NCBI GenBank assembly: GCA_009801085.1
Contig: VNWV01000001.1
Location: forward strand, 1-64,000
Source of the DNA: Lasiodiplodia sp. COLG20
Taxonomy: Eukaryota > Ascomycota > Dothideomycetes > Botryosphaeriales > Botryosphaeriaceae
Direction of reading: 5' to 3'
Length of the DNA: 64,000 nt
Below the pieces are notes generated by a model that was not told the DNA's origin, searched no databases, and saw nothing but the letters and a program-made list of their open reading frames with translations. Below are positions 1 through 12,176 of the stretch, one piece after another. Position 1 is the stretch's first letter; each line of letters opens with the position of its first letter. The position numbers and the translations under genes are program-made.

Positions 1-546
1 CCCCCGAGCTACAGCTGGGGGGACAGAAGACCTTCTTGCCTTCTTGCCTTTTTGGCAGGGAAAAACCCCCAAGCTTGCCCAAGGCTTCATTGGGATTTTT
101 ATTGTGGATAGGCAGCTGCTCTTTGTTTTTGTCCTTTTCTTTTTTCGACCTAGCTCAAGTGAAGTTAGCATGTTCTTTTGATGGTAACTGGAGTAGTTAC
201 CACTCTGCCACTGTGGGCGAAAGGGACAGCTGACTTCTTGATTTATATACCTCAGGTACCTAGCTAACAGCTGGCATGAGCGGCTTACAGAACTCACTTC
301 CCGGCTATGGCGCCGAGAATATGGCCAAGATACATGCCTCACGCATGGCGTATTCCAGCAAATGTTGTCCGGATAATTCACAATCCCGAAGTGTTCTCGT
401 CAAATGCCTTGCTAACGCTACTACCGGTCCATGAAGAGGAACCGTATCTCACTTCTGGCAACGGCGAGCTGTGAATGAATAAACCCGATTTTCATTATGG
501 AAAAATTATGGGAAGATAGTCTACAGTTAATATCTAACACTCTCGT
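1..546. other. Left-edge intergenic segment
   Basis: No gene is supported here. Only short frames occur, for example a 65-codon frame at 36-233 and a 55-codon frame at 307-474, neither with a recognisable motif or splice signals. The segment is 3' of the P450 gene that ends at 547. Confidence 0.6.
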
Positions 547-2334
547 CTAACGACTCTCATCGGCGAAGTACACTCTACACGGGTACCTATTCGCAGCGTG
601 CGACCCGCCCCCTCCGCCCTCGACCTGATACGCGCGGTCACCCAGCGCCGTCCTAACATGCTTCGACGGATGCAGCCTATCCCACTCCTCGTACGCATCC
701 TTGAAGTCAAACTCCCGCGCCGTCATGGCCAGCACGATCTTCAACTCGCTCATCGCCAGCGTCTGCCCGATGCAGTTCCGCGGCCCGAACTCAAACGGCC
801 GCCACGCGCCCTTGGGCGGGTGCAGCGGGTCGTCAGGCCCAACCATCCACCGCTCCGGCATGAAGCGGTCGGCCGTGGGCCCCCACACGGCCGGGTTGCG
901 CTGCAGCGCCAGGTGCAGCGCCCACACGTTGCAGCCCGCCGTCGGGTAGCGCGTGCCGTCTTCGTCGACAAGGACCGTGTTCGTGCCGCCGACGCGCAGC
1001 GACGACGCGGGCGGGAAGAGGCGGAGGGCTTCGCGGATGCAGGCGGTCGTGTAGGGCAGCTGGTTGAGAAGTGTGGGCTGCGCTGAGAGCACGTCGCCGG
1101 CGGCGCGGCGGTCGGCGCCCAGGACGGCGTCGTGCTCGGCGCGGACGCGGGCGAGGCACGGCGGGTGCAGCGAGAGGTAGTGGAAGACGTAGATCATGGC
1201 GCTGGATGTCGTGTCGTGGCCGGCGAAGAGGAAGAGGCGGATCTGCGAGCGCGCGTAGTGCAGGAAGGTGCTGTCGAGCGCGTCGCTCTGAGTCTCGGCG
1301 GCGTAGGCGTCTAGGGCGAGGGCGACGATGGATTTGGCCTTTTTGGTGGTGCGGCGGGGATGCTGCTCGTTGTGGTTTTCTTCTTCGAGGAGGGAGGTCT
1401 TGCGCTCGGCGTAGCGCTTTTGGAGCTCTTTGTCGATGAACTGGTCGACTTTGCGGCCGTAGTAGGATATCATGAAGGGCCGTCGTGGCGTCCAGCGGCT
1501 GAAGGGGTTCATCTCCGTGCCGAAGGATACCCATTCGATCAGGCCGCGGAGGCTCTTGGGAATGTCGGAGTCTCCGTGCTGATAGTTGAAGTCCGTGTCC
1601 CTGAGTGGGAGTCAGTCAGTCGAGTCGAACAGGGGTGCAATGGTTGGGATGATTCTCACATGGAAACGATGCCGATTACGTCCAGCGTCAGGCGCAGTGT
1701 ATCTTCCTCCAGCGGGAACATCTCGCCTGCGCGAACCCGCTGACGCATCTTGTCGCAGAAAATGCGGCACTGGTCGACAATCTTCGGCGTCTGATCCAGC
1801 ATGTACGTCGGGCTGAACCCGGGATTGAAGATGGCCCTCCACCTCTTCCATGGCCCGTCGGGCATGGTGAAGAGATTCGGCCCTCCACAGAGGTGGGCAA
1901 AAGCAGAGTTGATGTTGCCTGGTTTTAAGGGGTTGAACTCCTGCGTCAGTTGCGAGGCAAGCTGCGGGCTCGTCACGACGAGAATCGGGTCGCTGAGCGG
2001 CCAAAAGTCCAGGTAGAATGCGTTCTTCTTCATGGCGAAAGCCATGGTTGTCATGATGTAATTTGTAATTGCATCCGGTGGTAGCTTGTCGACAAACGGC
2101 TTGATTGCGAGCATGTGTCCCGTAATCCAATTGAACTTGGGCATTGCCTGTGCCGCGTTAGTGCTCAATTTAATCAGGTAGTGGGAGATGTAGTACATAA
2201 CCCTGCTTGCGCAAATCATTGACGATTTTGCGAGCGCGGTAGGCTTTCAAGAAAATGTAGATGATGCCACCCGCGAGGGCGACAAACATGGTGACGGCAT
2301 AGCGGGCGGGTGCCGCGGGGACAGCTTCGTCCAT
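547..2334 (-). CDS. Cytochrome P450 monooxygenase, CYP59/StcS-like
   Basis: Model: three exons on the minus strand, 2334-2197, 2147-1660 and 1600-547, giving 559 residues. The introns are 49 and 59 bp with GT-AG ends and close the frame exactly. A membrane anchor (about residues 12-32) is followed by the proline-poor hinge and a P450 fold. I see the oxygen-binding I-helix AGHDTT (about 333-338), the EXXR motif EALR (about 400) and the haem loop FEFGPRNCIG with its cysteine ligand (about 478-487). The N-terminal half (PDGPWKRWRAIFNPGFS region) resembles the StcS/CYP59 group, which includes a sterigmatocystin-pathway P450. The substrate cannot be read from sequence, and no polyketide synthase lies nearby, so a role in sterigmatocystin-type synthesis is not implied. 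A Met upstream at about 2446 is in frame, but the start at 2334 gives the normal anchor. Confidence 0.9.
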
Positions 2335-3304
2335 GGTGGAATGCGTGGGGGAAGAAGCGGCGTGAAGAGTGAAAGTGAGAAGACGACGGAGTTTTTTTTT
2401 GTGAGCTGGACAGGATAATCTCGCGTTTGTTGCCTGATGCTGAGACATTTACGCCGCACTCCCGGTGCAGCGGAAAGCTACTACTCCCCCCGGCGGTTGC
2501 ACCTTAGCTGCGGCACTGTACCGCCCCGCTCTCGGCCCCCACCGAACCCCTGTCGATGAACGGGTCGCATGCGTCGTAGCAGCTATCATGATTCTTATTT
2601 CCAATATCTTCTATCTTTAGCGTTCCGAAGTCCCGCTCACTTGATTTTTGTACCATTCATGCAGCGAATTTAGGCACCAGCGCCTTTCTGCTGCGAGAGT
2701 ATCGGCAAACGCGTTCGGTTTTTGTAAATATCACGGAATTAGATACATTGGTATACATAGCTCCATATGCGCCTTCGGTATCGGTTTACAGGGCCGATAT
2801 CTAGCGTTTTTCTATTTCTTTCTGCGCCCGTATTATTCTAGCCCTCTGCACGTTTGAAAGAGTTGCAGGATTGAGCCTTGCACAACCACCGATAGCAATT
2901 GCCTAAAGGGTAGAAGACGCAAATGAACCTATTTACTACCAATTTTGCTAGCTTCCAATCTACTAGACTATTTTTAACATTCGTATCCTTATATAGTTCT
3001 TACCCGCTACGAACCTTCTCGCATCTAAGCACGAGAGCGAGGGGAGGCAGCAATGGGGCAGTAAAAGAGGTTATCTGCGTGTGCTACGAATCTCGCAAGG
3101 CTTGACGTAGCGGAAAGAAGGTAAACTGTTTGCGTCTTTTACCATTGCCAAAACCATTATCATGGCATAGTGTGCACACGGAACTCAATGTGAAAGCTTT
3201 CATGATTGATGAGAAATGACTCCAAACTCTTCCCCCTCGCTCAATCAGGGCACCCAAACGCCTCGTGTCCATTCTTCCCAGTGCGAATATAACACTGGGT
3301 ACAA
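2335..3304. other. Intergenic, AT-rich centre
   Basis: About 970 bp between the start of the P450 and the 3' end of the rhodopsin-fold gene. The part from about 2580 to 3080 is visibly richer in A and T than the neighbouring genes. No frame with a motif, no repeat and no RNA gene was recognised. Confidence 0.5.
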
Positions 3305-4530
3305 TCACGCCGGTGACTGTTCGCCACTGCTTCCCTCGGACACCCGCTTCTGCCCCTTTTGCGAGAACAGCTGGCGCACTCTCGAGAGCGACGACGCCCC
3401 TTGCTCGCTGTCCTGCGGAGAGAGCCCACCATCGGCCACGTTCCGAGCACGGACGGGGCCCCTCCCGCTGAAGACGGTGCGGAACGCCGACATGGAGCCC
3501 ATCATGATGGCGATGCAGCCCTCCATCTGCTGCCAGAAGAGCTCCCAGGACACGTCCAGGCTCTTCAGCCCAGGGCGGATGCTCCCAACCATCCTGACGA
3601 TGGCGATGATGGCCATCACCAACGAAAGCGACAGGAACACGCCGAGACCCACCTTCTGTGACAGGTTCATGTTCGCTCGGTGAAGGATGATGATCGGGAA
3701 CGACACGACTGTGGAAGAGAAACAAACGGTCAGCGTTGAGCCCTTGTTTGTAGTGGACAAGCCAGTGTCTCACCCATGATGTCTGTGATGATGTCGAGCA
3801 CGGTGACGAGAGCGGTCAGAGCTATGTTCTCGACGTGCGGAGTGTTCGGGAAGCATTTGACTGGCGAGTGAGGGTCAGTTCCTCCCTGCCGGCACAGTGC
3901 TGAACGCGACGGTGTTCCTACGTACCAGCCTCGTTTCCGAAGTAAGGGCAAAGGATGAAGCCCTCGGAGACAACGAACCCCCACGAGAGCGCCGTCAAGA
4001 CGACGACAAACCAGAAATACCACACCATGCGTCGCGACAGCTTGGTCCAGACGAGCGTCTTGAAGAAAGCGAGGAACGAGAACTTGACGGCGAACGTCGA
4101 CGTCCAGATCATGGCGAGGAAGACTTGGATGATCTTGTTGGTTTCGAATAGTGAGTTCAGCTCGTCTAGAGACGCTAGCGTCACCTTCGTCGGCATCATG
4201 TTCAGGGCCTCGACCAAGAACAAATCCCGGCCGTACCAGTAGAGCATGGCGAGGGCGACAACGAGGCATGCGGCGCCGAATATGAGAAGGTAGTCATCGA
4301 GGTACAGAGCACGAAGCTTGTGCAGTCTGATGACGAAGCGGACGATGACAGTGAGGATGGCGAGTCCTGTAAACACACCGATGTTCACCTACATCGAGTC
4401 CCACCATTAGCAATTGGTCGCGTGCCAGGATGGAAGCACTTACTTCGAACGCGAGTCTGTCAATGTTGCCAGCATGATTGATGGCGTTCTCTCTTGCAGC
4501 ACCCGTGAGGAAGCCGTTTGACGAGTCCAT
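3305..4530 (-). CDS. Fungal rhodopsin-fold (SAT4/PTH11-like) seven-helix membrane protein
   Basis: Model: four minus-strand exons, 4530-4444, 4388-3926, 3860-3774 and 3708-3305, giving 346 residues; the introns are 55, 65 and 65 bp with GTAAGT, GTACGT and GTGAGA donors. Seven hydrophobic helices can be counted. The segments carry the family's usual landmarks: the DDY motif after helix 1, a cysteine at the end of helix 4 (ILCPYFG), an N...DIITDI stretch in helix 5, and a W...E...S.SAFR stretch in helix 7. The C-terminal tail is hydrophilic and serine-rich. This family (Fungal_rhodopsin, once called SAT4/DUF3328-like) includes PTH11-type receptors, but a CFEM domain is absent and no ligand is known. 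A receptor role is possible, not shown. Confidence 0.87.
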
Positions 4531-5450
4531 GCTGAGCTGGTGGTGCGACGGGTCAGAGTCCAGCAGATGGCCTGAGCCAGGTTCTTACAGACCGTCGACC
4601 ACGCTGTAAAAAATTGGTCTATTCTGTTTCCAAACGAAACGCCACAAAAGCGAGGCTGCCTGGTCCAGCGGCTATTATTTATAGACTGGCTGATAAAAGA
4701 AGCCGTATCGGGTATATCTGCCGACTCTTTACTCGTTTTGCCGATGTGCGCTGAACGGATACAGAAATTCGATGGCGGGCTGGACAGGGGTTTGCATGAG
4801 TTCCAGCTCCCTCTCGCATCGGAAAACTAGCGCGAAAACTGTGGCAAAGGAAGCGCCTAGATTATTCTAGGGGTGCGATAGGCTAAACGAGTTGTTCATG
4901 CTGATTTTAGTAGTATCATGGGGCCAAGATTCATGAAGAAGCAACTTCGCACTGCCCATCGGACGCGTAACCCCCCTGTAAATGATGACTGAGCCAGGAC
5001 TCCAGCGACTAAATGCGCACGGCGGTGGATCTCGTAGTGCATGATCCAATGGACTTGACGAAAGCAAGCCGATTATGCACGTCTCGGAGCCAAAAGTAAC
5101 CTCCCTGACGCGCCCTTCACACAGTTGCCTAAAAGCGACCCGCTCCGACTTCACAAGGGCTTGATGCGGAGCTGTCTTGCAAGATTCCGCGCCGCTCAGC
5201 TGAGGCGCAGGCAGCAGACTCCATCGTCAAGCCCTGACGGTTGCAGTGAGGCGTCGGTATCCAGAGAAATATGCAGCCCCCAAAAAACAACCGAGGAGAT
5301 GCGAAGTGACGAGGTAGTAAGGATATCGACTGATGGGGATTGTAAGTCGACAGCAGAGGGGTGTCTCAGCCTTGTGGCAGATGACTATTTAGGGTGCCGC
5401 GGTCTGAATGGAAGGACTGCCATTGAGACCATACTACTAGTCCCTCGAAA
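4531..5450. other. Divergent intergenic region
   Basis: About 920 bp separating the minus-strand rhodopsin-fold gene from the plus-strand P450, so it must contain both promoters. A frame that overlaps the P450 start (5125-5472) is not conserved-looking. No clear TATA box or repeat was found. Confidence 0.5.
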
Positions 5451-7274
5451 ATGGATTCTCTTTTTCAGATAAAGACTCCGAGAGAGATGCTCGTTCTGGT
5501 AATCCTTCTCGCAACTCCCTTCGTGGTCAATTACTCCATCGCATGGATTCTCTTCTTCACAGCAGTGCGCAGCACAGCTGCAGGAAAAAAGCCGCCGTCA
5601 TTGCCGTACATGGTTCCACTGCTCGGAAGCGTAGCCTCCTACGTCTTGGACCCTCTTCGTTTTGTAACCACAGCGGGGTACGTATCTCCGTGGAATCGAC
5701 ACACGGTGAGTCTGTTGACGACGGACAGGGCCAACTGTAACCCAGAGCTCAGCCCTCTGCGCATCAAGCTGTTCACGACGGAGGTGATTCTCGTGCGCGG
5801 GATGCAGGACATTAAGCAGCTGTGGCGGCAATCAACCTGCTCGTCGTCGACGGCCATCTTCTCGTTCGTGCTCCGCTACATGTTCGGCATGCACAAGAAG
5901 GCGGCGAGCCGGTACGTGCTGGACGACTCCGGGGCAGGAGCGCAGCCTCACCCGGACAGCAACGTCGCGCCGCACAACCGCGTCGACCACAACACGCACA
6001 AGGCGCTCCACCGGTTCCTCGAGGGCAACGGGCTGGCGCCGCTCTTCGAGCGGTTCCAGAAGCGGCTCCTGCAACGGCTCTCTGCGCTCCCAGTGGGCGA
6101 GGAGGAATGGGTCGAGATGGACGACCTGGTCGACTTCCTCACCATGGAGCTGCTGCGGGCCAACCTGGACGCCATGTGCTCGCCGGCGATGCTGCAGGTG
6201 AACCCCGAGTTCCCGCGGCTCTTCTGGGAGTACAACGAGTGGGTGGCGTGGTTCTCCAAGGGCATCCCGCGCTTCTTGATGCGGCGGGGGTACGCGGTGC
6301 GAGACCAGCTGCTGGACTGCGTCAAGCGGTGGCATCAGCACGCGGCGGAGCAGACGCGGCGCAGCGGAGTGGTGCCCGAGGGCGAAGAGGATCCGTTCTG
6401 GGGCAGCAAGTTCTTCCGCGAGCGCAGGCAGGTGCTGGCGCAAGTCGACGATTACGACGACGACGCACTGGCGAGCGAGGATCTGGCTTCCATCTGGGGG
6501 TAAGTTGGGGGCGGCACTGACTCGGTTTGGATGATGGCTGATGGTGTGACTCGCAGATTCAACACGAACGCGGTGCTGGCAAGCATGTGGGCGGTGCTGG
6601 ACGTGTTTGACGACGCGGGGCTGCTCGAGCGGGTGCGGCGCGAGGCCGGGGAGTGCGTGGGGGCGGGAAATGATGGGGTTGACGTGGGCAAGCTGCTCCA
6701 GCAGCCCGTCATGCAGGCCGTATATGCTGAGACGCTGCGGCTCCGCGTGCACGTCTACATCACCCGCTACGCCCAGCGCGACGACCTTCAGCTGGGAAAT
6801 TGGGAAATTCCGCGCCGCAGCACGGTGCTGGTGTGCTCGACGCCGGCGCACATGGATGAGACGGCGTGGAATACAACTCGGCCGCTGGACGAGTTCTGGC
6901 CTGATCGTTTTCTCGTCTCCCCAGGTGATCCGCACAGCGGCCCGCGGAAGCGCTCCGCTGCGGGCCCAAAGCGTCGCGACTCGGGCGTCAGTGTGTCGAC
7001 CAAGGAGGAGCAGCCCGTCTTCTCGCTCGAGAACATGGCCGAGTTGTGGTTCCCGTACGGTGGGGGCGCACGCATGTGCCCTGGGCGCCACTTTGCAAAG
7101 CGTGAGATCATGACGACGCTGGCGCTGCTGGCGGCGCACTTCGATATCGAGGTGACGGCCGACAAGGCGGCGCGGGAGATGCAGTGGCGCGAGTTTGGTC
7201 TGGGTACGCAACGGCCACGGGGACCGTTGCCTTTTCGCATCAAGCGGCGGCCCGGGGCGCCGGCAGGGCGCTAG
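5451..7274 (+). CDS. Cytochrome P450, CYP7/CYP8-like
   Basis: Two exons are certain, 5451-6499 and 6557-7274 (intron GTAAGT...CGCAG, 57 bp), giving 588 residues. A further 75 bp stretch at 5678-5752 is in frame but has a perfect donor (GTACGTAT) and an acceptor; removing it gives TTAG-PLRIKLF, which restores the usual fungal alignment, so the 563-residue form is more likely. The protein has an N-terminal membrane anchor, an I-helix of the CYP7/8 kind (GFNTNAVLASMW) without the usual acid-threonine pair, an EXXR motif (AETLR) and the haem loop FPYGGGARMCPG. Relatives act on sterols, eicosanoids or toxins, and the substrate here is unknown. The gene lies 287 bp upstream of, and on the same strand as, a PDR transporter, which suggests joint oxidation and efflux (inference). 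Confidence 0.88.
5678..5752 (+). other. Probable in-frame intron of the CYP7/8-like P450
   Basis: This 75 bp segment starts with GTACGTATCT, ends with CTCAG and is a multiple of three, so the reading frame stays open whether or not it is removed. Its translation (25 residues) interrupts the conserved strand between the proline hinge and the LFTTEVILVRG segment and does not look like P450 sequence. RNA reads across 5660-5770 would decide. Confidence 0.65.
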
Positions 7275-7561
7275 ACAGGATAGCTTAGCTTAGATCGGAT
7301 ATACATGATTGGCTTGTCACCTCGTGCCTGACTCGTCTGTCACTGCGCCGCGGCCGATCTCCGGAATGCAGATGCTCCTGCTGCTTCCTCGTCTGTCGCC
7401 TTATTTGGCCCCCAGGCAGCAATGAGACTATTCCGTTTGCCTTGCCCTACCTTTGCCCGCGCCGCACCCGTTGCTCCGGTCCCTTGCCGCCCCCTTCTCA
7501 GCTGTGTCGCTGCTGTTTCTCTGTGCAATCATGGCCCATCATCACTGTCTGCACGAGCATC

Positions 7562-10500
7562 ATGGCTTTGCTGTTGGACGAACAAGATCCGTCGCTCAAT
7601 CCTCTCTCCGATCGCTTCAACCCCTCTGCCTGGTTTGAAGCCCTCAGTGCCCGTCGTCATCTTCCCCCAAAGCAATTGAGTGTTTCTTTCCGTGACCTCA
7701 ACGTCCATGGCGTCCATGATGCCGCCGAGTACCAAAGGACCGTGGGAAACTTTCCGTTATGGGCTTCGCGTAGTGCCCTTCGCCGTAGCGCTCGCGTTGA
7801 TATTCTGAAAGGCATCGATGGCCTGGTGCGGAGCGGAGAGATGTTACTGGTGCTTGGCCGTCCTGGCAGCGGCTGCTCGACGCTGCTGAAAACCCTTGCC
7901 GGCGACACTCATGGCATCACCGTGAGTCCTGCTGCCACTCTCAACTACCACGGTCGGCGTATTCTCCCTTTTGACCTGCCAATTAGTTTCTAACGCTGGC
8001 TCAGGAATTCCGCCGCGTCTTCTACACACGCAGTTTCGCGGCGAGTGTACATACACTGCCGAGAATGACGTGCATTTCCCCGAGTTGACGGTCGGCGAGA
8101 CTCTCACCTTCGCTGCTCATGCAAGAGCACCGCAACCCTCATTGCCAGGCATGACGCGCGATGGCTACGCCGAGTACATGAAAAACGTAGTCGTTGCGTT
8201 GCTGGGACTGCAGTCGGCCGTCAACACCAAGCTGGGCAATGAATTCATCCGCGGCGTCAGCGGTGGAGAGCGCAAGAGAGTCAGCATCGCTGAGGCTCTG
8301 ATCGGTTGGAGCCCCCTTCAATGCTGGGACAACAGCACAAGAGGCCTGGATAGCGCTACTGCTCTTGAGCTTATTCGCACCCTACGCCTCTTCACCAAGT
8401 CGGCCGGATCAACTGCAATCATGAGCATTTACCAGGGATCTCAACACATGTACGATACTTTTGACAAAGTCACGGTGCTCTACGAAGGCCATCAGATTTT
8501 CTTTGGCACCACTTCTCGCGCGAAACAATACTTTGAAGAGCTGGGCTTTCGGTGCCCCGCCGAAGCAACAACCGCCGACTTTCTCACCTCCCTCACCAAC
8601 CCAGCCGAGGCCGAAAGTCTTGTATTGGACGAGTACAAACTCCAGGCTCCACGCACAGCAGTCGATTTTAGGGAACGTTGGCTGCGCAGTGAGGACCGTT
8701 CGCAGCTTTTGGAAGAAATTCACTCCTACGAAGCCGAGTTTCCACTTGGCGGCCGCCACCTCGAAGCTTTCTCCCACATGAGAGAGCACGAAAAATCCCC
8801 AAAACTGTACGTTACGTCCTTGCTCGTCCCTTTTCTGTAGTTGGAACCCTAACTTGAGAATAATAATAGTCCGCAACACTCCCCGTACAACATAGCCTTA
8901 CTCGAGCAAATGAGGCTTTGTATCCGCCGCGGCTTCCAAAGGCTGCGCAACAATTGGAGCGTCCCGCTCTCCAGCATCATTGGAAACGTCATCATGGCTA
9001 TCATAGTCTCAAGCATATTCTACAACTTGAGCCAAACGACGGATAGCTTCAACAATCGTGGAGTTTTGATATTCTTTGCCACTCTGCTCAATGCATTCAT
9101 GAGCGCGTTTGAGGTTAGTGTCGCTACAAGCCACGTCAAGGACTGTACTAAAGGCATAATTTCAGGTTCTGCAAATGTGGGCTCAGCGCCCCATTGTTGA
9201 AAAGCAGAGTAGATTCGCCTTCTACTATCCGTTTGTCGAGGCCGTGGCGTCCATGATCTGTGACCTTCCCGCCAAGATCCTCACGTCAATCTTCTTCAAT
9301 CTCACCCTCTACTTCATGACAAACCTCCGAAGAACTCCTGGTGCATTTTTCACATTTTACCTCTTTTCATTCGTCGGACTCTTGACCATGTCTATGTTCT
9401 TCCGCATGGTGGGTTCTGTCTCCCGGACTATTGAACAGACAATGGCTCCCGTCGGCATATTTCTCGCAAACTACATGATCTACTGCGGATATGTCATCCC
9501 AACTCGTTACATGCACCCGTGGCTGCGCTGGGTTGGATACATCAATCCCGTCAGCTATGTCTTCGAGAGCTTGATGATCAATGAGGTAAAGAAAAATGCG
9601 CTACGCATCTCGGACGGCTTCTAGCGCTGACAAGAATTTTAGTTTTATGACCGTCATTTTGGGTGCGCAAGCTACGTGCCAGCGGGTCCGACGTATCAAT
9701 CCGTAACCGGAAACGAGCGATCATGCACTGCTGTTGGCTCTGTGGTCGGCCAGGATTACGTTGATGGGGGCACGTTTATCAAGCAAAATTTCGAGTACTA
9801 CCATTCTCACAAGTGGAGGTGAGCGAAGCCCTTCCACATGATCTCACACGACGCAGTACTTAAGTTTGTCCAGGAACCTTGGTATTCTGTTCGGCATGAT
9901 GGTCTTCTTTTGTACTGTCCATCTGCTGGCTGCCCAATTCATCCAAGCCCAACGTTCCAAAGGAGAGGTCCTGCTATTCCGCAGACGCCATGCACGTAAG
10001 CCCAAAACCGAAGACGAAGAGAACGCAGCGCAGAATGTTTCAACAGCGAAAAGAGAAGACAACCAACCACACGACATCGGCCTAACATCGAACATTCAAC
10101 AACAGACGGCCATTTTTCATTGGAGTGGCGTCAGTTATGACATCAAAGTGGGCAAGGAGACAAAAACACTTCTTCAAGACGTTGACGGATGGGTCAAGCC
10201 GGGAACGCTTACGGCACTAATGGGAGCCACCGGCGCGGGAAAGACTACATTGCTGGACGTCCTCGCTTCGAGAGCTTCAGCTGGCGTGATCACCGGTCAG
10301 ATCATGGTCGATGGTCGCCAGCGGGATACTGGATTCCAGCGCAAGACGGGCTACGTTCAACAGATGGATCTGCATTTGCCAACGGCTACTGTTCGGGAGG
10401 CCCTGAACTTCAGCGCGCTCCTAAGACAGCCTGCCTCCGTCCCAAAACACGAGAAGTTGGCTTACGTTGATGAGGTGCTCCGGCTCCTGGAAATGGAGGC

Positions 10501-12176
10501 ATACGCCGAAGCAATCGTTGGGGTACCCGGAGAAGGTTGGACCACGTCTCTAGACTGCGCAACGCATTTCACCTTACTGACATGATTATTCAGGTCTGAA
10601 CGTAGAGCAACGGAAGCGCCTCACGATTGCAGTCGAAATGGCGGCCAAGCCAGAGCTTTTGCTCTTTCTCGATGAGCCGACATCTGGTCTTGATAGCCAA
10701 ACAGCCTGGTCAATCTGCATGCTGCTCCGCAAATTGGCTTCCCACGGGCAGGCCATTCTTTGTACCATCCACCAGCCATCCTCGATCTTGTTTCAAGCCT
10801 TCGACCAGCTTCTCATCCTAGCTAAGCCGGGGAGAACCATCTACTTTGGACCCATTGGCGAAGGCGCGAGATGCGTGATTGAGTATTTCGAAAGCAACGG
10901 CGCCTGCAGACCCTGTGAGCCGGGAGACAACCCAGCCGAGTGGATGCTCGAAATAGCCACCCGATCAAAACCGACGACTATGACCATGGCCGACAAATGG
11001 CGCGATTCGGACCAACGCAAGGCCGTGAGGAAGCAGCTTCGCGAATACGAGGAGACTCTACCCTCTCGCCATGCCGGTGCCCCGGTGAACTCGGAGGAGT
11101 CCAAGACCAGCTCGAGGGAATTCGCAGTTCCTTTCTCAGACCAGTTGTTCATCGTGGCGAAACGCTGTTTCCAGCAGTACTGGCGCACCCCGTCTTACTT
11201 CTGGTCCATGTTCATTCTCTGCACCGGGACGGCCTTCTTCATCGGCTTCTCCTTCTGGATGTCCCCCAACACAATCCAGGGCCTCCAAAACCAGCTCTTC
11301 GCCATCTTCCTGGTCATGACCATGTTCAGCAACATCATGCAGCTCGTCATGCCCAAATTCACCGCCGACCGCGCCCTCTTCGAGAGCCGCGAGCGCCAAT
11401 CCAAAACGTACGGCTGGCCCGTCTTCATCCTATCCAACATGCTTGTCGAACTGCCCTGGCAAACGCTCATCGCCGTCACCGTCTTCCTGACGTGGTACTT
11501 CCCCCTGACTGGCGGCGGTGGCAGCGGCGGCGGCGAGAACGAACGCGCGGGCCTGACGTTCGCCCTCGTGTGGGCCTTCCTGCTCTTCAGCAGCACCTTC
11601 TCGCACCTCGTCGTCGCGGGCGTCGAGCACGCCGCGACCGCCATCCACATCGCCCAGCTGCTCTTCTACCTCGTCCTCATCTTCTGCGGCGTCCTCGTCG
11701 CGCCCGCCGCCCTGCCCGGCTTCTGGCGCTTCATGTACCGCACCTCGCCCTTGACGTACATCGTCTCCGGGCTCGTGTCGACCATTCTCGGCGGCGGCGC
11801 GAGTCGCGTCGTCGAGTGCGCCGACGTCGAGGCGCTGACGGTCGCCATGCCGCGAGACCTGATGGGTAACACTAGTTGTGCGGAGTATCTTGCCGCGTAC
11901 CAGAGCTACGCGGGCGGCAGCGTGTTGAACCCGGATGAGATGGAGGGGCTGTGTCGCTTCTGTCCGCTGGCGAGCGTTGATGCGTACATGCGGAGCGTCG
12001 ATATTAGGTACGAGGAGCGGTGGAGGGACTTTGGGCTCGTCTTCGTGTACGTCGTGTTCAACGTTTGCGCTACTTTTGCCGTCTACTGGCTCCTTCGCGT
12101 GCCGAAGCGGCAGAGGTTGGTCGACAGGCCGCGTGGAGATGATGACGGGACTGGGGCGGAGGGGGGCGAGAAGTGA
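7562..12176 (+). CDS. PDR-type (ABCG, full-size) ABC transporter
   Basis: Model: seven exons, 7562-7952, 8005-8806, 8870-9113, 9166-9585, 9643-9818, 9874-10535 and 10594-12176, giving 1425 residues, slightly short for a family of about 1450-1500. The order is NBD-TMD-NBD-TMD. NBD1 has Walker A GRPGSGCST (about residue 99), signature VSGGERKR (about 215) and the PDR-typical weak Walker B CWDNSTRGLDS. NBD2 has Walker A GATGAGKTT (about 795), a degenerate signature LNVEQRKR (about 899) and LDEPTSGLDS. This asymmetry is normal for Pdr5/CDR-like pumps, where only one composite site is fully active. Two blocks of six hydrophobic helices follow the NBDs. It should sit in the plasma membrane and export hydrophobic drugs or metabolites using ATP. 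A tempting GTGAGT at 7922 was not used as a donor because it breaks the NYHG-IPPR junction. Confidence 0.93.

Noticed and set aside
5832..7211. 459-codon minus-strand frame
   Set aside because: Antisense shadow of the second P450.
7922..8004. GTGAGT as alternative donor in exon 1 of the ABC transporter
   Set aside because: It puts the next exon out of frame; the donor at 7953 restores the conserved NYHG-IPPR junction.
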